NCBI RefSeq assembly: GCF_012927165.1
Contig: NZ_JABBGA010000022.1
Coordinates: 1 to 64,000, forward strand
DNA: 64,000 nucleotides
Direction of reading: 5' to 3'
From: Zoogloea dura
GTDB lineage: Bacteria; Pseudomonadota; Gammaproteobacteria; Burkholderiales; Rhodocyclaceae
Shown here: positions 25,065-34,155 of the stretch, piece after piece
How the letters are laid out: each line of letters starts with the position of its first letter
Position numbering within the stretch: the stretch's first letter is position 1
Notes under the pieces: generated by a model
Seen by the model: the letters and a program-made list of their open reading frames with translations, nothing else
Databases searched by the model: none
What the model was told of the DNA's origin: nothing
Translations under genes and position numbers: made by a program

Positions 25065-25721
25065 ATGACCGCATCCCCGACCGCATCCCTCAGTGCCGCC
25101 ATAACCGTCATCGATCATCCGCTGCTGCAGCACAAGCTCTCCATGGCCCGCAGCGCCGACACCACCACCGACAACTTCCGCCGCCTGGTGCGGGAGATCG
25201 CCTCGATGCTGGCCTACGAAGTGACCCGCGACCTGCCCACCGAGCTGATCAGCGTCACCACCCCGGTGGCCGACTGCCAGGTGCCGGTGATCAGCGGCAA
25301 GAAGCTCTGCCTGGTGTCCATCCTGCGCGCCGGCAACGGCATGCTCGACGGCATGATCGACCTGCTCCCCGGCGCCCGGGTGGGGCACATCGGGCTCTAC
25401 CGCGACCCGCAGACCCTGGAGGCCGTGGAGTACTACTTCAAGCTGCCGGAGGACGTGGAAGACCGCCTGGTGATCGTGGTGGACCCGATGCTGGCCACCG
25501 GCAACTCGGCCAGCGCGGCCCTGTCGCGGCTCAAGGAGGCCGGTGTCACCAGCCTCAAGTTCGTGTGCCTGCTGGCTGCGCCGGAAGGCATCGCCGCGCT
25601 GCAGGCGGCCCACCCGGACGTGCCCATCACCACCGGCGCGGTGGACAGCCACCTCAACGACCACGGCTACATCGTGCCCGGCCTCGGCGACGCCGGCGAC
25701 CGCATCTTCGGGACCCGATGA
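25065..25721 (+). CDS. upp: Uracil phosphoribosyltransferase
   Basis: 218 residues from the ATG at 25065, preceded by CCGGAGG; an ATG 39 bp earlier is possible but lacks a comparable ribosome site. Family signatures: [29 protein letters not shown], the PRPP-binding loop [14 protein letters not shown] and the C-terminal [11 protein letters not shown]. It makes UMP from uracil and PRPP. In the URC pathway the same enzyme (URC6/Fur1 in yeast) produces the ribotide that enters breakdown, so here it probably serves catabolism as well as salvage. It overlaps the next gene by ATGA. Confidence 0.93.
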   Translation: MTASPTASLSAAITVIDHPLLQHKLSMARSADTTTDNFRRLVREIASMLAYEVTRDLPTELISVTTPVADCQVPVISGKKLCLVSILRAGNGMLDGMIDLLPGARVGHIGLYRDPQTLEAVEYYFKLPEDVEDRLVIVVDPMLATGNSASAALSRLKEAGVTSLKFVCLLAAPEGIAALQAAHPDVPITTGAVDSHLNDHGYIVPGLGDAGDRIFGTR

Positions 25722-26380
25722 GCGGGAGCAGGGGGCGGGTGGGGCGCATCCGCCAGCAACACGAAGGCACCATCCTGAAGGCCGCCGAGCACGTCTTCGC
25801 ACGCTCCGGCTTCCAGGGCGCCACCATGGCCGAGATCGCCCTGCGCGCCGGCATGCCCAAGTCCAACCTGCACTACTACTTCGGCACCAAGGTGGAGGTG
25901 TACCGGGCCGTGCTGGCCCACATCCTCGAGCTGTGGCTGGCCGAGACCGACCGCTTCACCCCCGACGCCGACCCCCGCGAGGCCCTCAGCCACTACATCG
26001 AGGCCAAGATGCGCCTCACCGCCGAGCGCCCCGATGCCTCCCGCGTTTTTGCCAACGAACTCCTCCACGGCGCCCCCGAGATCGGCGATTATCTGCGCGG
26101 CGCGCTGCGTGCCCTGGTGGCCGACAAGTCGGTGGTGATCCGCGGCTGGATCGCCGCCGGCCGCATGGCCGCGGTGGACCCGGAACACCTCTTCTTCAGC
26201 CTGTGGGCCCTGACCCAGACCTACGCCGACTTCGAGACCCAGGTCGGCGCCGTGCTGGGGCGGAGCAACCTGGGCCCCGCCGACTACCGGCGCGCCACCG
26301 ACCACGTACTGAACCTGGTATTGCGCGGCTGCGGCCTGATGCCGCCGGCCGCCATCGAGGAGCCCCCATGTTCGACCTGA
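25718..26380 (+). CDS. RutR-like TetR-family pyrimidine regulator
   Basis: 220 residues; the ATG at 25718 overlaps the upp stop. The N-terminal helix-turn-helix (about 10-60) reads [23 protein letters not shown]....[13 protein letters not shown]. The C-terminal TetR_C domain is RutR-like ([67 protein letters not shown]). A RutR-type palindrome stands at the head of the operon (22524-22539). It likely binds uracil or a related ligand. It overlaps the cytosine deaminase gene by 13 bp. Confidence 0.88.
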   Translation: MSGSRGRVGRIRQQHEGTILKAAEHVFARSGFQGATMAEIALRAGMPKSNLHYYFGTKVEVYRAVLAHILELWLAETDRFTPDADPREALSHYIEAKMRLTAERPDASRVFANELLHGAPEIGDYLRGALRALVADKSVVIRGWIAAGRMAAVDPEHLFFSLWALTQTYADFETQVGAVLGRSNLGPADYRRATDHVLNLVLRGCGLMPPAAIEEPPCST

Positions 26381-27645
26381 TCCTGCGCAACTGCACCCTG
26401 CCCGATGGCCGCCGCGGCCTCGACATCGGCATCCGCGACGGACACATCGCCGCCGTGGCGGCCGCGCTGCCCGGCCCGGCCGGCGAGGAGATCGACGCCG
26501 CCGGCCAGCTGGTGACTCCGCCCTTCGTGGATGCCCACTTCCACATGGACGCCACCCTCTCGTATGGCCTGCCGCGGGTGAACCAGTCCGGCACCTTGCT
26601 CGAGGGCATCGCCCTGTGGGGGGAGCTCAAGCCCCTGCTCACCCAGGAAGCCCTGGTCGAACGGGCCCTGGCCTATTGCGACTGGGCCGTGGCCAAGGGC
26701 CTGCTGGCGATCCGCTCCCACGTGGACATCTGCGACCCACGCCTGCTCGCGGTGGAAGCCCTGCTGCACGTGAAGGAGAAGGTCCGCCCCTGGCTCGACC
26801 TGCAGCTGGTGGCCTTTCCGCAGGACGGTGTGCTGCGCGCCCCGGGGGCCCTCGACAATCTCAAGCGCGCCCTCGACATGGGGGTGGATGTGGTCGGCGG
26901 CATCCCGCACTTCGAGCGCACCATGGCCGACGGCGCCGAGTCGGTGCGCATCCTGTGCGAACTGGCGGCCGAGCGCGGCCTGCCGGTGGACATGCACTGC
27001 GATGAATCCGACGACCCCCTCTCGCGGCACATCGAGACCCTGGCCTACCATACCCGGCGTCTCGGCCTGCAGGGGCGGGTGGCCGGCTCCCATCTCACCT
27101 CCATGCACTCCATGGACAACTACTACGTGTCCAAGCTGCTGCCCCTGATCGCCGAGGCCGGGGTGGCCGCCATTGCCAACCCGCTCATCAACATCACCCT
27201 GCAGGGCCGCCACGACACCTATCCCAAGCGCCGCGGCATGACCCGCGTGCCCGAACTGCTGGCCGCCGGCGTACCGGTGGCCTTCGGGCACGACTGCGTG
27301 ATGGACCCGTGGTATTCGCTGGGCAGCGGCGACATGCTCGAAGTGGCTGCGATGGGCCTGCACGTGGCCCAGATGACCGGCCAGGACGCCATGCGCGCCT
27401 GCTTTGCCGCTGTGACGGAGACACCGGCCCGCATCCTCGGGCTGCAAGGCTACGGCCTGGCGCCCGGCTGCCGCGCAGACCTGGTGCTGCTGCAGGCCGG
27501 CGACCCGGTGGAAGCCCTGCGCCTGCGCGCCACCCGCCTGCTGGTGCTGCGCGCCGGCCGGGTGATCGCCCGCACGCCACCGGCCGTCGCCACCCTCATG
27601 TTGCCTGGCAGGCCGGCGAGCACCAGCTTCCGGCATGTCATGTAG
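26368..27645 (+). CDS. codA: Cytosine deaminase (amidohydrolase family)
   Basis: 425 residues, close to CodA. Metal and catalytic residues are in place: FVDAHFHMD (HxH), SHVDICD, HCDESDD, SHLTSMHS and FGHDCVMDPWYSLG, the last matching the GHDxxxDPWYPLG block of CodA. The run NQSGTLLEGIALW and QGRHDTYPKRRG also follow CodA closely. It deaminates cytosine to uracil and so feeds the URC genes in the same operon. The start at 26368 (GAGG upstream) lies inside the regulator gene. The stop overlaps a TGTAG-type palindrome. Confidence 0.92.
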   Translation: MFDLILRNCTLPDGRRGLDIGIRDGHIAAVAAALPGPAGEEIDAAGQLVTPPFVDAHFHMDATLSYGLPRVNQSGTLLEGIALWGELKPLLTQEALVERALAYCDWAVAKGLLAIRSHVDICDPRLLAVEALLHVKEKVRPWLDLQLVAFPQDGVLRAPGALDNLKRALDMGVDVVGGIPHFERTMADGAESVRILCELAAERGLPVDMHCDESDDPLSRHIETLAYHTRRLGLQGRVAGSHLTSMHSMDNYYVSKLLPLIAEAGVAAIANPLINITLQGRHDTYPKRRGMTRVPELLAAGVPVAFGHDCVMDPWYSLGSGDMLEVAAMGLHVAQMTGQDAMRACFAAVTETPARILGLQGYGLAPGCRADLVLLQAGDPVEALRLRATRLLVLRAGRVIARTPPAVATLMLPGRPASTSFRHVM

Positions 27646-27663
27646 AGCGGGCTGAAGCCGCCC
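27641..27663. repeat. Copy of TGTAG..GCGGCTGAAGCCGC palindromic element
   Basis: The segment starting TGTAGAGCGGGCTGAAGCCG covers the codA stop and forms an imperfect GC-rich hairpin with a TGAA loop. It resembles the hairpin at 6787-6814 and, with a reversed centre, the one at 48558-48580. It could serve as the operon terminator or belong to a REP-like family. Confidence 0.45.
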
Positions 27664-27710
27664 CCGCGGTTTCCTGCTAATGTGCCGGCGTCATTCACCT
27701 GGAGCCGCCC

Positions 27711-28094
27711 ATGAAATTCGCCTACACCATCCTCTACGTGGACGACGTGCCGCGCAGCGTCGCCTTCTACGAAGCCGCCTTCGGCCTGACACGCCGCTTT
27801 GTGCATGAGAGTGGAGACTTTGGCGAGATGGAGACCGGCGGCACCGCGCTGGCCTTCTCGTCGCGCAAGCTGATTGCCGCGCTGGGCAAGAACCCGGCGC
27901 CGGCCGACTACCGGGCGCCTACCTCCGAGATCGCCTTCAGCACCGCCGACGTGGCTGCCGCGGTGGCGCGTGCGGTGCAGGCCGGGGCCACCCTGGTGCA
28001 GGCGCCGGAAGCCATGCCCTGGGGGCAGACCGTGGCCTATGTGGCCGACCCGGATGGCTTCCTGGTGGAGCTGTGTACGCCGATGGGCGGCTGA
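27711..28094 (+). CDS. Glyoxalase/bleomycin resistance-like (VOC) protein
   Basis: 127 residues, one VOC domain made of two beta-alpha-beta-beta-beta modules. Landmarks are KFAYTILYVDDVPRSVAFYEAAFGL at the N-terminus, GGTALAFSS, EIAFSTADVAAAVARAVQAGA and the C-terminal VAYVADPDGFLVELCTP, whose Glu is the usual last metal ligand. The first His of classical glyoxalase I is not evident, so a lactoylglutathione lyase role is uncertain; a metal-dependent isomerase, dioxygenase or binding protein is possible. A CACCTGGAGCC ribosome region precedes it. It stands alone downstream of the URC operon. Confidence 0.8.
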   Translation: MKFAYTILYVDDVPRSVAFYEAAFGLTRRFVHESGDFGEMETGGTALAFSSRKLIAALGKNPAPADYRAPTSEIAFSTADVAAAVARAVQAGATLVQAPEAMPWGQTVAYVADPDGFLVELCTPMGG

Positions 28095-28136
28095 TCGGTT
28101 GATGGCGCCGCGGCCCCGGCCGGCCTTGCCGGGCGT

Positions 28137-29609
28137 TCAGTCGTCGTGCTTCGAGACATAGCGCAAGACCCCGTCCGGGCCCGGCTCAAGGCGGTGCACA
28201 TCCCACTCCTCGGCGGTGCCGCTGCGGCGGGCTTCCAGCTTCTGGGCCAGCACCACGCGCCGGCCGTCGCTGCGCAGGTTGATCAGTCCATACACCGCCA
28301 CGCTGCGCTCCAGGCGGGCCAGCAGGCTGTCGAGTTCGGCGTCCAGGGCGGCTTTCTGTTCCGCCGTGGTGGCGCTCTGGCGCCTGGTGTAGAGGGCCTT
28401 GATCTCGGCCCGCAGGGCCTGGGGCGCGCGGATGTTCTCCCGCGTGGAGCGGGCCAGTTCGGTGCTGAAGATGAGAGGGCGTTCGCCGCGGCTGTACTTG
28501 CCGAAGGCGCCGAGGGCGTCGGGGCGGGGATGGGCGTGGGGTTCGTCGTCGCCACTGGAGATCACGGTGGCTGCCGGATTGATGGCGCGGAGATAGAGCG
28601 AGCTGAAGTCGGCGCTGCCGTGGTGGCAGGCCTTGGCCACGTCCACCTCGAAGACCCGCCGCGCGGCGGCCACGAAGGCGCTGTCGTCGGTGCCGGCGGC
28701 GGGCAGGGGCAGGCCGGTGTGGGCGCGCAGCAGGTGATGTTCCGCCGCGATGTTGAGATCGCCGCCCAACATCACGCGGACCTGGTCATACACGAGCTTG
28801 AGCACCACCGAATGTCCGTTCTTGGTCTTGCCCTCGTCGCCGAACCAGCGCAGCAGGGGCTGACCGTCCACGATGTCGCCGCGCGGGCCGAGGATCTCGA
28901 TGGAGAGGGGCTTGCCGGCCTCGAAGCCCGGCAGGTGGGAGCCCAGCGCACCGGTGCCGAGCAGCGCGTCCACGCGGCCTGATTCGAGGGCCTTGCGGAG
29001 CAGGCCGGGATAGAGTTTGCGCCCCGTGAAGGCCGGGTCGGCCACGCGGCGGCGCAGGGTGTCGGTGTCGTCGAGGGTCTCGGCGAGGTAGCGGATGCCG
29101 CCGGCCAGGCGGGTCGGCCCCAGGCTGGAGGTGCCGCTGCGCTCGACGATGCCGTTATGCACGATCCGCCGGAAGCGGAACTGGCGCGACTGGACGATGG
29201 GGCTGAAGCCCTTGTAGTGGTCCTGGTCGGGGTGGGAGATGACGCCGGTGTCGAAGGTGATGACCCGCTCCGGGGCGCTGCGCAGGTCGAAGCGCCAGCT
29301 CAGGAAGCGCATCATGTTGTCGGACTCGCCGGCATCCACCAGCAGGAAGCGGCCGTCGGGCAGCACCAGGAAAGCCCCGTCGCCCTGGCCGATGTCCACG
29401 AAGCAGATCTCCAGCAGGCGGGCGGGCTGCAGGTCGGTGCCCTGCATGAAGCCGGTGGCCCCGCGGGAGCGGACCTGCTGCCAGCCCGCTGAGGGCGGTG
29501 CAAGGAGGGTTACGTAGTCGCCCCAGATCAACTGCTTGATCTTCTTCTTGCGATTGGGCCCTTCGAAGATGAAGGGGGCAGGGTAGCCCGCAAAGGCATG
29601 CTCGCTCAT
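28137..29609 (-). CDS. ComEC-like metallo-beta-lactamase-fold hydrolase with N-terminal SH3-like region
   Basis: 490 residues, soluble. The N-terminal about 60 residues look like a bacterial SH3 segment (LIWGDYVTLL...WQQVRSRGATGFMQ). The rest is a metallo-beta-lactamase fold of the ComEC/Rec2 type: CFVDIGQGDGAFLVLPDGRFLLVD, then ISHPDQDHYKG (HxDxDH motif), a second His region KACHHGSADFSS and SSGDDEPHAHP. Unlike ComEC it has no membrane domain. The C-terminal part (about 420-490) is alpha-helical. Substrate unknown; stand-alone ComEC-like hydrolases are often thought to act on nucleic acids or nucleotides, which is inference here. Confidence 0.78.
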   Translation of the reverse strand: MSEHAFAGYPAPFIFEGPNRKKKIKQLIWGDYVTLLAPPSAGWQQVRSRGATGFMQGTDLQPARLLEICFVDIGQGDGAFLVLPDGRFLLVDAGESDNMMRFLSWRFDLRSAPERVITFDTGVISHPDQDHYKGFSPIVQSRQFRFRRIVHNGIVERSGTSSLGPTRLAGGIRYLAETLDDTDTLRRRVADPAFTGRKLYPGLLRKALESGRVDALLGTGALGSHLPGFEAGKPLSIEILGPRGDIVDGQPLLRWFGDEGKTKNGHSVVLKLVYDQVRVMLGGDLNIAAEHHLLRAHTGLPLPAAGTDDSAFVAAARRVFEVDVAKACHHGSADFSSLYLRAINPAATVISSGDDEPHAHPRPDALGAFGKYSRGERPLIFSTELARSTRENIRAPQALRAEIKALYTRRQSATTAEQKAALDAELDSLLARLERSVAVYGLINLRSDGRRVVLAQKLEARRSGTAEEWDVHRLEPGPDGVLRYVSKHDD

Positions 29610-29645
29610 GGCCGTCTCCCTGGCGCGAGGGCGCCGCTGGTGCTG

Positions 29646-30137
29646 CTACAGGCTCATCATGTCGGCCGTGCACCCGCCGATGTGGCTGGCCTTGAGATTG
29701 ATCTTCATCTGCAGGGCCTGGCCGTCTTTCTGGATCACCTGGTCGATGCTGGAACGCAGGCTCCTGGCCGACACCGTGTTGTTGATGAACATGTCGGCCG
29801 AATTGCCGTCGGGCAGGGTGCAGCTCATCTTCCACGACGCATTGGTGTCAGTGCGCTTGGGGTCGCTGATGGAACACTTGGCGCCCTTCTTCTCCATCTT
29901 GTCGCGGTCGATGCCAGGGGTGAGGTAAGGGTCTTTGGCCAGGAACTCCTTGCTCAGGCAGACGCGCGAGGTGTTCTCGCTGACCGTCTTGAAGGGGCCG
30001 CTGGCGGTTTCCCGGGCGGTGAGCACGAGCTTCATCTCCCAGCCGCCCGCTTGCATGAGCGGGGAGGCGATGGAGGCCAGGGGCAGGGTGGCCAGCGCGG
30101 CGAGCACAAGGCGCTGGAGCAAGGCGGGTGAATACAT
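29646..30137 (-). CDS. Secreted DUF3617 protein
   Basis: 163 residues from the ATG at 30137 with GGAG upstream. A signal peptide is visible (LLQRLVLAALATLPLASIASP), then the DUF3617 pattern: GGWEMKLVLTARE, VCLSKEFLAKDP, KCSISDPKRTDTNASWKMSCT and a final GGCTADMM, with conserved cysteines likely forming disulfides. It is predicted periplasmic; no function is established for this family. It lies 36 bp upstream of the lactamase-fold gene on the same strand, so the two may be co-transcribed. Confidence 0.82.
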   Translation of the reverse strand: MYSPALLQRLVLAALATLPLASIASPLMQAGGWEMKLVLTARETASGPFKTVSENTSRVCLSKEFLAKDPYLTPGIDRDKMEKKGAKCSISDPKRTDTNASWKMSCTLPDGNSADMFINNTVSARSLRSSIDQVIQKDGQALQMKINLKASHIGGCTADMMSL

Positions 30138-30268
30138 TGTGGGGGCTCCCGATCCGGAATGTGAGGTGACGTTGGCATGATGCCACGGCCGGCCGTGCAA
30201 GGCAGTGAAGCGCTGCATGGGTGGCCGGTGCGGCGGTAGGCCGCAAGGCCCCGGCGGAGCCCGGCGAA

Positions 30269-30757
30269 TCAGGCCGTGCCGGCGTCCCGCAGCGCGCCGT
30301 AACGCTGTTCCAGCTCGCGGCGCAGCTCCTTGCGCGCCTGGGCGGCCTGGAAGCGGCGCTTCTCCTCGGGGCTGAAGGGGCGCAGGGGCGGCACGCTCAC
30401 CGGCTTGCGGTCTTCATCCACCGCCACCATGGTGAAGAAGCAGCTGTTGGCGTGGCGCACCACCTGGGTACGGATCTCTTCGGCGATCACCTTGACGCCG
30501 ATCTCCATCGACGAATTGCCCGTGTAGTTGACCGACGCCAGGAAGGTCACCAGCTCGCCCACGTGGATGGGCTGGCGGAACATCACCTGGTCCACCGACA
30601 GGGTCACCACGTAGCAGCCGGCATAACGGGCCCCGCAGGCGTAGGCCACCTGGTCGAGCAGCTTGAGGATGGCGCCGCCATGCACGTTGCCGGAAAAATT
30701 GGCCATGTCGGGCGTCATCAGCACCGTCATGGTGAGCTGGTGAGCGGGGAGATTCAT
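30269..30757 (-). CDS. Acyl-CoA thioesterase, hotdog fold (YciA type)
   Basis: 162 residues from the ATG at 30757, which has AGGAG 7 bp before it. One hotdog domain of the acyl-CoA hydrolase type: MTPDMANFSGNVHGGAILKLLDQVAYACGARYAG holds the catalytic N..G..HGG pattern (with Asn/Asp as in YciA/BACH), followed by VTLSVDQVMFRQPIHVGELV and NYTGNSSMEIGVKV. The C-terminal about 40 residues are charged and helical. It hydrolyses acyl-CoA thioesters in the cytosol; chain preference cannot be read from sequence. Its neighbours give no pathway clue. Confidence 0.88.
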   Translation of the reverse strand: MNLPAHQLTMTVLMTPDMANFSGNVHGGAILKLLDQVAYACGARYAGCYVVTLSVDQVMFRQPIHVGELVTFLASVNYTGNSSMEIGVKVIAEEIRTQVVRHANSCFFTMVAVDEDRKPVSVPPLRPFSPEEKRRFQAAQARKELRRELEQRYGALRDAGTA

Positions 30758-30994
30758 CGGGTGCTCCTGCGAGGGGGTGGGGGAGGGAGAACCCGATGAG
30801 AACCCACGGGGCCCAGGCGCGTCAAATGCCGTCACGCTTCTCAGTGCATTCCCCCTGCAGTAGGATGCACTCCCGATGATTGCGGGGTACTCGATGTGGA
30901 CTCCGCCTGGCATCATGCCGCCCCTCCCGCGGCACAGTGCGGCCAATTCCCCTTGAATATCCCGCACACACCAGACCGATAGCAAAGGCGTTTT

Positions 30995-31810
30995 ATGAGT
31001 GCGCAAGACCCTAAAAAATCCATCCTCGAAATCGTCAAGCAGCTGGTCAATCAGCATCCCGACCTGGCCCAGTCCATCGAGCAGCTGGCGCAGGAAGCAC
31101 AGAAAAAGAACATCTTCGATTCCGATGTGCTGTGGACTCTCAACGCCGATCTCCTGGCCAAGTCCCGCTCGCAGCTGAGGCAGGACCTCTTTGTGCTGTC
31201 CGAGCTCGGCTACAAGCGCAACGGCTATTTCGTGGAGTTCGGCGCCACCAATGGCGTGGACCTCAGCAACACCCACCTGCTGGAAAAAGAGTTCGGCTGG
31301 AGCGGCCTGCTGGCCGAGCCCGCCAGGCTGTGGCATGCCGACCTGGCGAAGAACCGCTCGGCCAGGATCGACCAGCGCTGCGTGTGGAAGAAGTCCAATG
31401 AAAGCCTGGTCTTCAACGAAACCAGCTTTGCCGAGCTGTCCACCCTCGACCAGTACAGCGCCTCCGACATGCACGCCGAAGCCCGCGCCGGCGGCAAGCG
31501 CTATTCGGTGAACACCATCACCCTGATGGACCTGTTCGAGGAGCACGGCACCCCCCGCGAGATCGACTACCTGTCGATCGACACCGAAGGCAGCGAATTC
31601 GAGATCCTCGAAGTCTTCGACTTCAACAAGTACGACATCCGGGTGATCACCTGCGAGCACAACTTCACCCCCATGCGCGACAAGATCCACGACCTGCTGC
31701 GCCGCAACGGCTTCGTGCGCAAGTACGAGAAGCTGTCCCAGTTCGACGACTGGTATGTGAAGCAGCAGAGCAAGCCGATCTGGTCCTCCAGGGTCCCCGG
31801 CATCGTCTGA
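30995..31810 (+). CDS. FkbM-family methyltransferase
   Basis: 271 residues. The first about 60 residues are helical and polar (possible coiled coil). The FkbM domain follows: GYFVEFGATNGVDLSNTHLLEKEFGWSGLLAEPARLW (SAM-binding glycine motif and acidic ligand), then ITLMDLFEEHGTPREIDYLSIDTEGSEFEIL and a final CEHNF. Such enzymes methylate hydroxyls of sugars or natural products. It is a lone gene in an intergenic setting without glycosyltransferases, so the acceptor is unknown. Confidence 0.85.
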   Translation: MSAQDPKKSILEIVKQLVNQHPDLAQSIEQLAQEAQKKNIFDSDVLWTLNADLLAKSRSQLRQDLFVLSELGYKRNGYFVEFGATNGVDLSNTHLLEKEFGWSGLLAEPARLWHADLAKNRSARIDQRCVWKKSNESLVFNETSFAELSTLDQYSASDMHAEARAGGKRYSVNTITLMDLFEEHGTPREIDYLSIDTEGSEFEILEVFDFNKYDIRVITCEHNFTPMRDKIHDLLRRNGFVRKYEKLSQFDDWYVKQQSKPIWSSRVPGIV

Positions 31811-32011
31811 ACCCGGCTCGGCAAGACGGCAAGAGGCCTTGTCAGGGCATGCCCGGAGTGATGATCTAGAATCAACAAACCGTCATGACGCACGGACGCA
31901 AGGCCTGCCGCAGTCAGCATCCCGGGCCGGCGGGCTCCCCCGTGACGCGGGGCGGAAAGGGAATGACCACACCGCAGCACCTGACGGTCAATGACTATGA
32001 GGAGACATCCC

Positions 32012-32443
32012 ATGACGTTCCGTACCTGCAAGCTGTTGCTCGCCGCCCTGCTGGGTTCCGCACTCCTGATCAGCGCGCCCGCCCGCGCCGCCGACACCCC
32101 GCCCGACAAGCCCACGGGCCTCAGCGGTGCCGGCGACGCGGTCGGCCTGGTTGATCTTTCCCCCCACAACCTGCCCGGCGCCATCGGCGATTACGACCTG
32201 CGCGCCCGCACGATAGGCATCGCCCCAGGCGGCGGCATCAACGCCCACCCCCACGCCGGCCGCCCCGGCATCGCCCGCGTCACCAAGGGCACCCTCATCG
32301 AATACCGCGGCAGCACCGAACGCACCCTCAAGGTCGGCGACGTCTGGTTCGAGAACGCCGACACCGTGCACTGGTTCCGCAACCCCAGCAGCACCGAAGC
32401 GGCTGAATTGTGGGTGGTTGATCTGGTGCCGAAGAAGAAGTGA
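32012..32443 (+). CDS. Periplasmic single-domain cupin
   Basis: 143 residues from the ATG at 32012 with GGAGA 7-11 bp upstream. A signal peptide is clear (LLLAALLGSALLISAPARA). The mature part is one cupin barrel: GGINAHPHAGRPGIARVTKG gives the HxH metal pair and TLIEYRG a partial first motif; the second motif contains DTVHWFRN. The glutamate usually found in motif 1 is not in its standard place. Probably a metal-binding periplasmic protein of unknown substrate. A strong hairpin lies about 90 bp downstream. Confidence 0.82.
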   Translation: MTFRTCKLLLAALLGSALLISAPARAADTPPDKPTGLSGAGDAVGLVDLSPHNLPGAIGDYDLRARTIGIAPGGGINAHPHAGRPGIARVTKGTLIEYRGSTERTLKVGDVWFENADTVHWFRNPSSTEAAELWVVDLVPKKK

Positions 32444-32528
32444 AGGCCTGATAGAGGGGAGAGGCTGCAGCGTCGCCGCCAAGGCTTCCTCGCCTGCTGG
32501 ATGGACATGGCGCCGAGCTGGCGCTGCT

Positions 32529-32563
32529 CAAGACGACGCCCGCGAAAGCGGGCGTCGTCGTTG
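32529..32563. terminator. Hairpin downstream of cupin gene
   Basis: GACGACGCCCGC pairs perfectly with GCGGGCGTCGTC around a GAAA tetraloop (32532-32559); with one bulged G the stem extends by three more pairs. It lies in the 292-bp gap before the lactamase-fold gene. No long T-run follows. Nothing else is evident in this gap. Confidence 0.6.
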
Positions 32564-32735
32564 AATGCTCAATGGGACTAAAAGCACATAGGTCTCGTCG
32601 ATCACGACAGGCATGCAATCTGGCGATCAACGCTAAACGCACCTAATAGTATCTTCAGCTTGCTGGCCAACGTCTAAACGAGGAGAGGGCGCCAATCGCC
32701 ACTCTCTCCTTTAATTCGACGCGTCAGGAGTTCTC

Positions 32736-33674
32736 ATGAGTCAACACGTCAGCGACGGTACCGCGATGGATCAATCCTCATCCGGTGATCGCCAGTCCGG
32801 TGCTCAGCATCGGACGCTAACCACATTGTTTGGGAACACTCAGAAGCTTGATGGCGGTGCCATGTTTGGCAACGCACCCCGCAGTCTGTGGCAGCGCTGG
32901 TTTCCGGTGGATGAGCAGAATCGCATTCATCTTGGATGCCGTGCCCTTCTCGTTCAGGAAACGGACCGCAATATTCTGGTGGAGGCTGGGATCGGCGCCT
33001 TCTTCAGCCCTGAGATGAAAGAGCGCTATGGCGTGGAGGAGGCCCGCCATGTATTGCTCGACCGACTGGCCGAGTTAGGGCTTGGCGATGCGGATATTGA
33101 CGTCGTTATTCTGACGCATCTGCATTTTGACCATGCGGGTGGCCTGCTCACACCCTGGAAGGATGGTGAGGCGTCGAGCCTGCTGTTTCCGAACGCCCGT
33201 TTTGTGACGGGGCTCCGTCAATGGCAGCGCGCACGCCAGCCTCATGCGCGAGATCGGGCCTCCTATATTCCCGAGCTGCTTGATCTGCTGGAGGCGAGCG
33301 GCCGGCTTGAACTCATCGGTGATGGCATGGCGTCCGGCCTTCTTGGCGACGACTGGACTTTCCACTTCAGTGATGGTCACACGCCGGGGCAATTGCTGCC
33401 GGAGGTTGCCATGCCCAATGGTCCCGTTGTCTTTGGTGGTGATCTCATTCCCGGCGTCCCCTGGGTGCATCTGCCCATCACGATGGGCTATGACCGCTGT
33501 GCCGAGGGATTGATCGACGAGAAGACCTCGTTGCTGCTTGATTTGCTGGCACGCAATGGACGTCTGGTTTTTACCCACGACCCACTGATCGGCATCGGTC
33601 GGATCAGCCAGGACGGCAAGGGACGCTTCGGCATTTCGGAAGGCGCTCGGGAGGCTGTTGCACTGGCTGAGTAA
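32736..33674 (+). CDS. Metallo-beta-lactamase-fold hydrolase (quorum-quenching lactonase-like)
   Basis: 312 residues. The metal-binding motif HLHFDHAGG (HxHxDH) sits near residues 128-136, later ligands in [14 protein letters not shown] and GGDLIPGV, and a final THDP histidine. Overall it fits the lactonase/MBL group of N-acyl-homoserine lactonase-like and aryl-ester hydrolases. A start about 60-80 bp downstream cannot be excluded since the first about 30 residues are low complexity. It begins a patch with lower GC and different codon use from its surroundings (32.7-36.1 kb). Confidence 0.83.
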   Translation: MSQHVSDGTAMDQSSSGDRQSGAQHRTLTTLFGNTQKLDGGAMFGNAPRSLWQRWFPVDEQNRIHLGCRALLVQETDRNILVEAGIGAFFSPEMKERYGVEEARHVLLDRLAELGLGDADIDVVILTHLHFDHAGGLLTPWKDGEASSLLFPNARFVTGLRQWQRARQPHARDRASYIPELLDLLEASGRLELIGDGMASGLLGDDWTFHFSDGHTPGQLLPEVAMPNGPVVFGGDLIPGVPWVHLPITMGYDRCAEGLIDEKTSLLLDLLARNGRLVFTHDPLIGIGRISQDGKGRFGISEGAREAVALAE

Positions 33675-33816
33675 GGCTGCTGGCAATCAGCGAAGAAATC
33701 TGCCTCGGCGGAAATTCTGGGTAAATGTGTATCTGCGGCTGCGCTACATACGTCCAAGAAGATGGGAGGCCGGACGGCCTGCCCATCTTCGAACCAGACA
33801 TTGAAAGGGAATCAAC

Positions 33817-34101
33817 ATGGAACAACTTACTCACCGCGAACGTGAACTGGTAGCGCTGGGGGCTGCACTGGGCTGCAACTGCATCCCTTGCATTGAGCAT
33901 CACATTCCGGAAGCTCGTAAGTCAGGACTGAGCGACATGCAGATCAAGGAAGCCATTGCACTGGCTGATCAGGTTCGGCAGGTTCCGGCGCGCAACGTGC
34001 TCAAGGCGGCCCTACAGCAATTTGATGCCGCAGGCGGCTCCGCCCAGCCTGAAACGACTCAATGTGCCGATCTGAGCAAGAACACCTCCCGGTGTTGCTG
34101 A
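33817..34101 (+). CDS. Carboxymuconolactone decarboxylase / AhpD-like protein
   Basis: 94 residues, AhpD-like all-helical fold of small size. The redox motif CNCIPCIEHH (CxxC plus His) marks it as a peroxidase-type or thiol-active CMD protein. The C-terminal about 20 residues contain three more cysteines (QCADLSKNTSRCC), unusual for the family and possibly metal- or disulfide-linked. A GAAAGGGA ribosome site precedes the ATG. It is followed 54 bp later by an MFS gene on the same strand. Confidence 0.82.
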   Translation: MEQLTHRERELVALGAALGCNCIPCIEHHIPEARKSGLSDMQIKEAIALADQVRQVPARNVLKAALQQFDAAGGSAQPETTQCADLSKNTSRCC

Positions 34102-34155
34102 AGCTTGAGTGGCCATGAAACTGCCGACAATCTGCCTCTGTCCGGAGAGTCTCAC

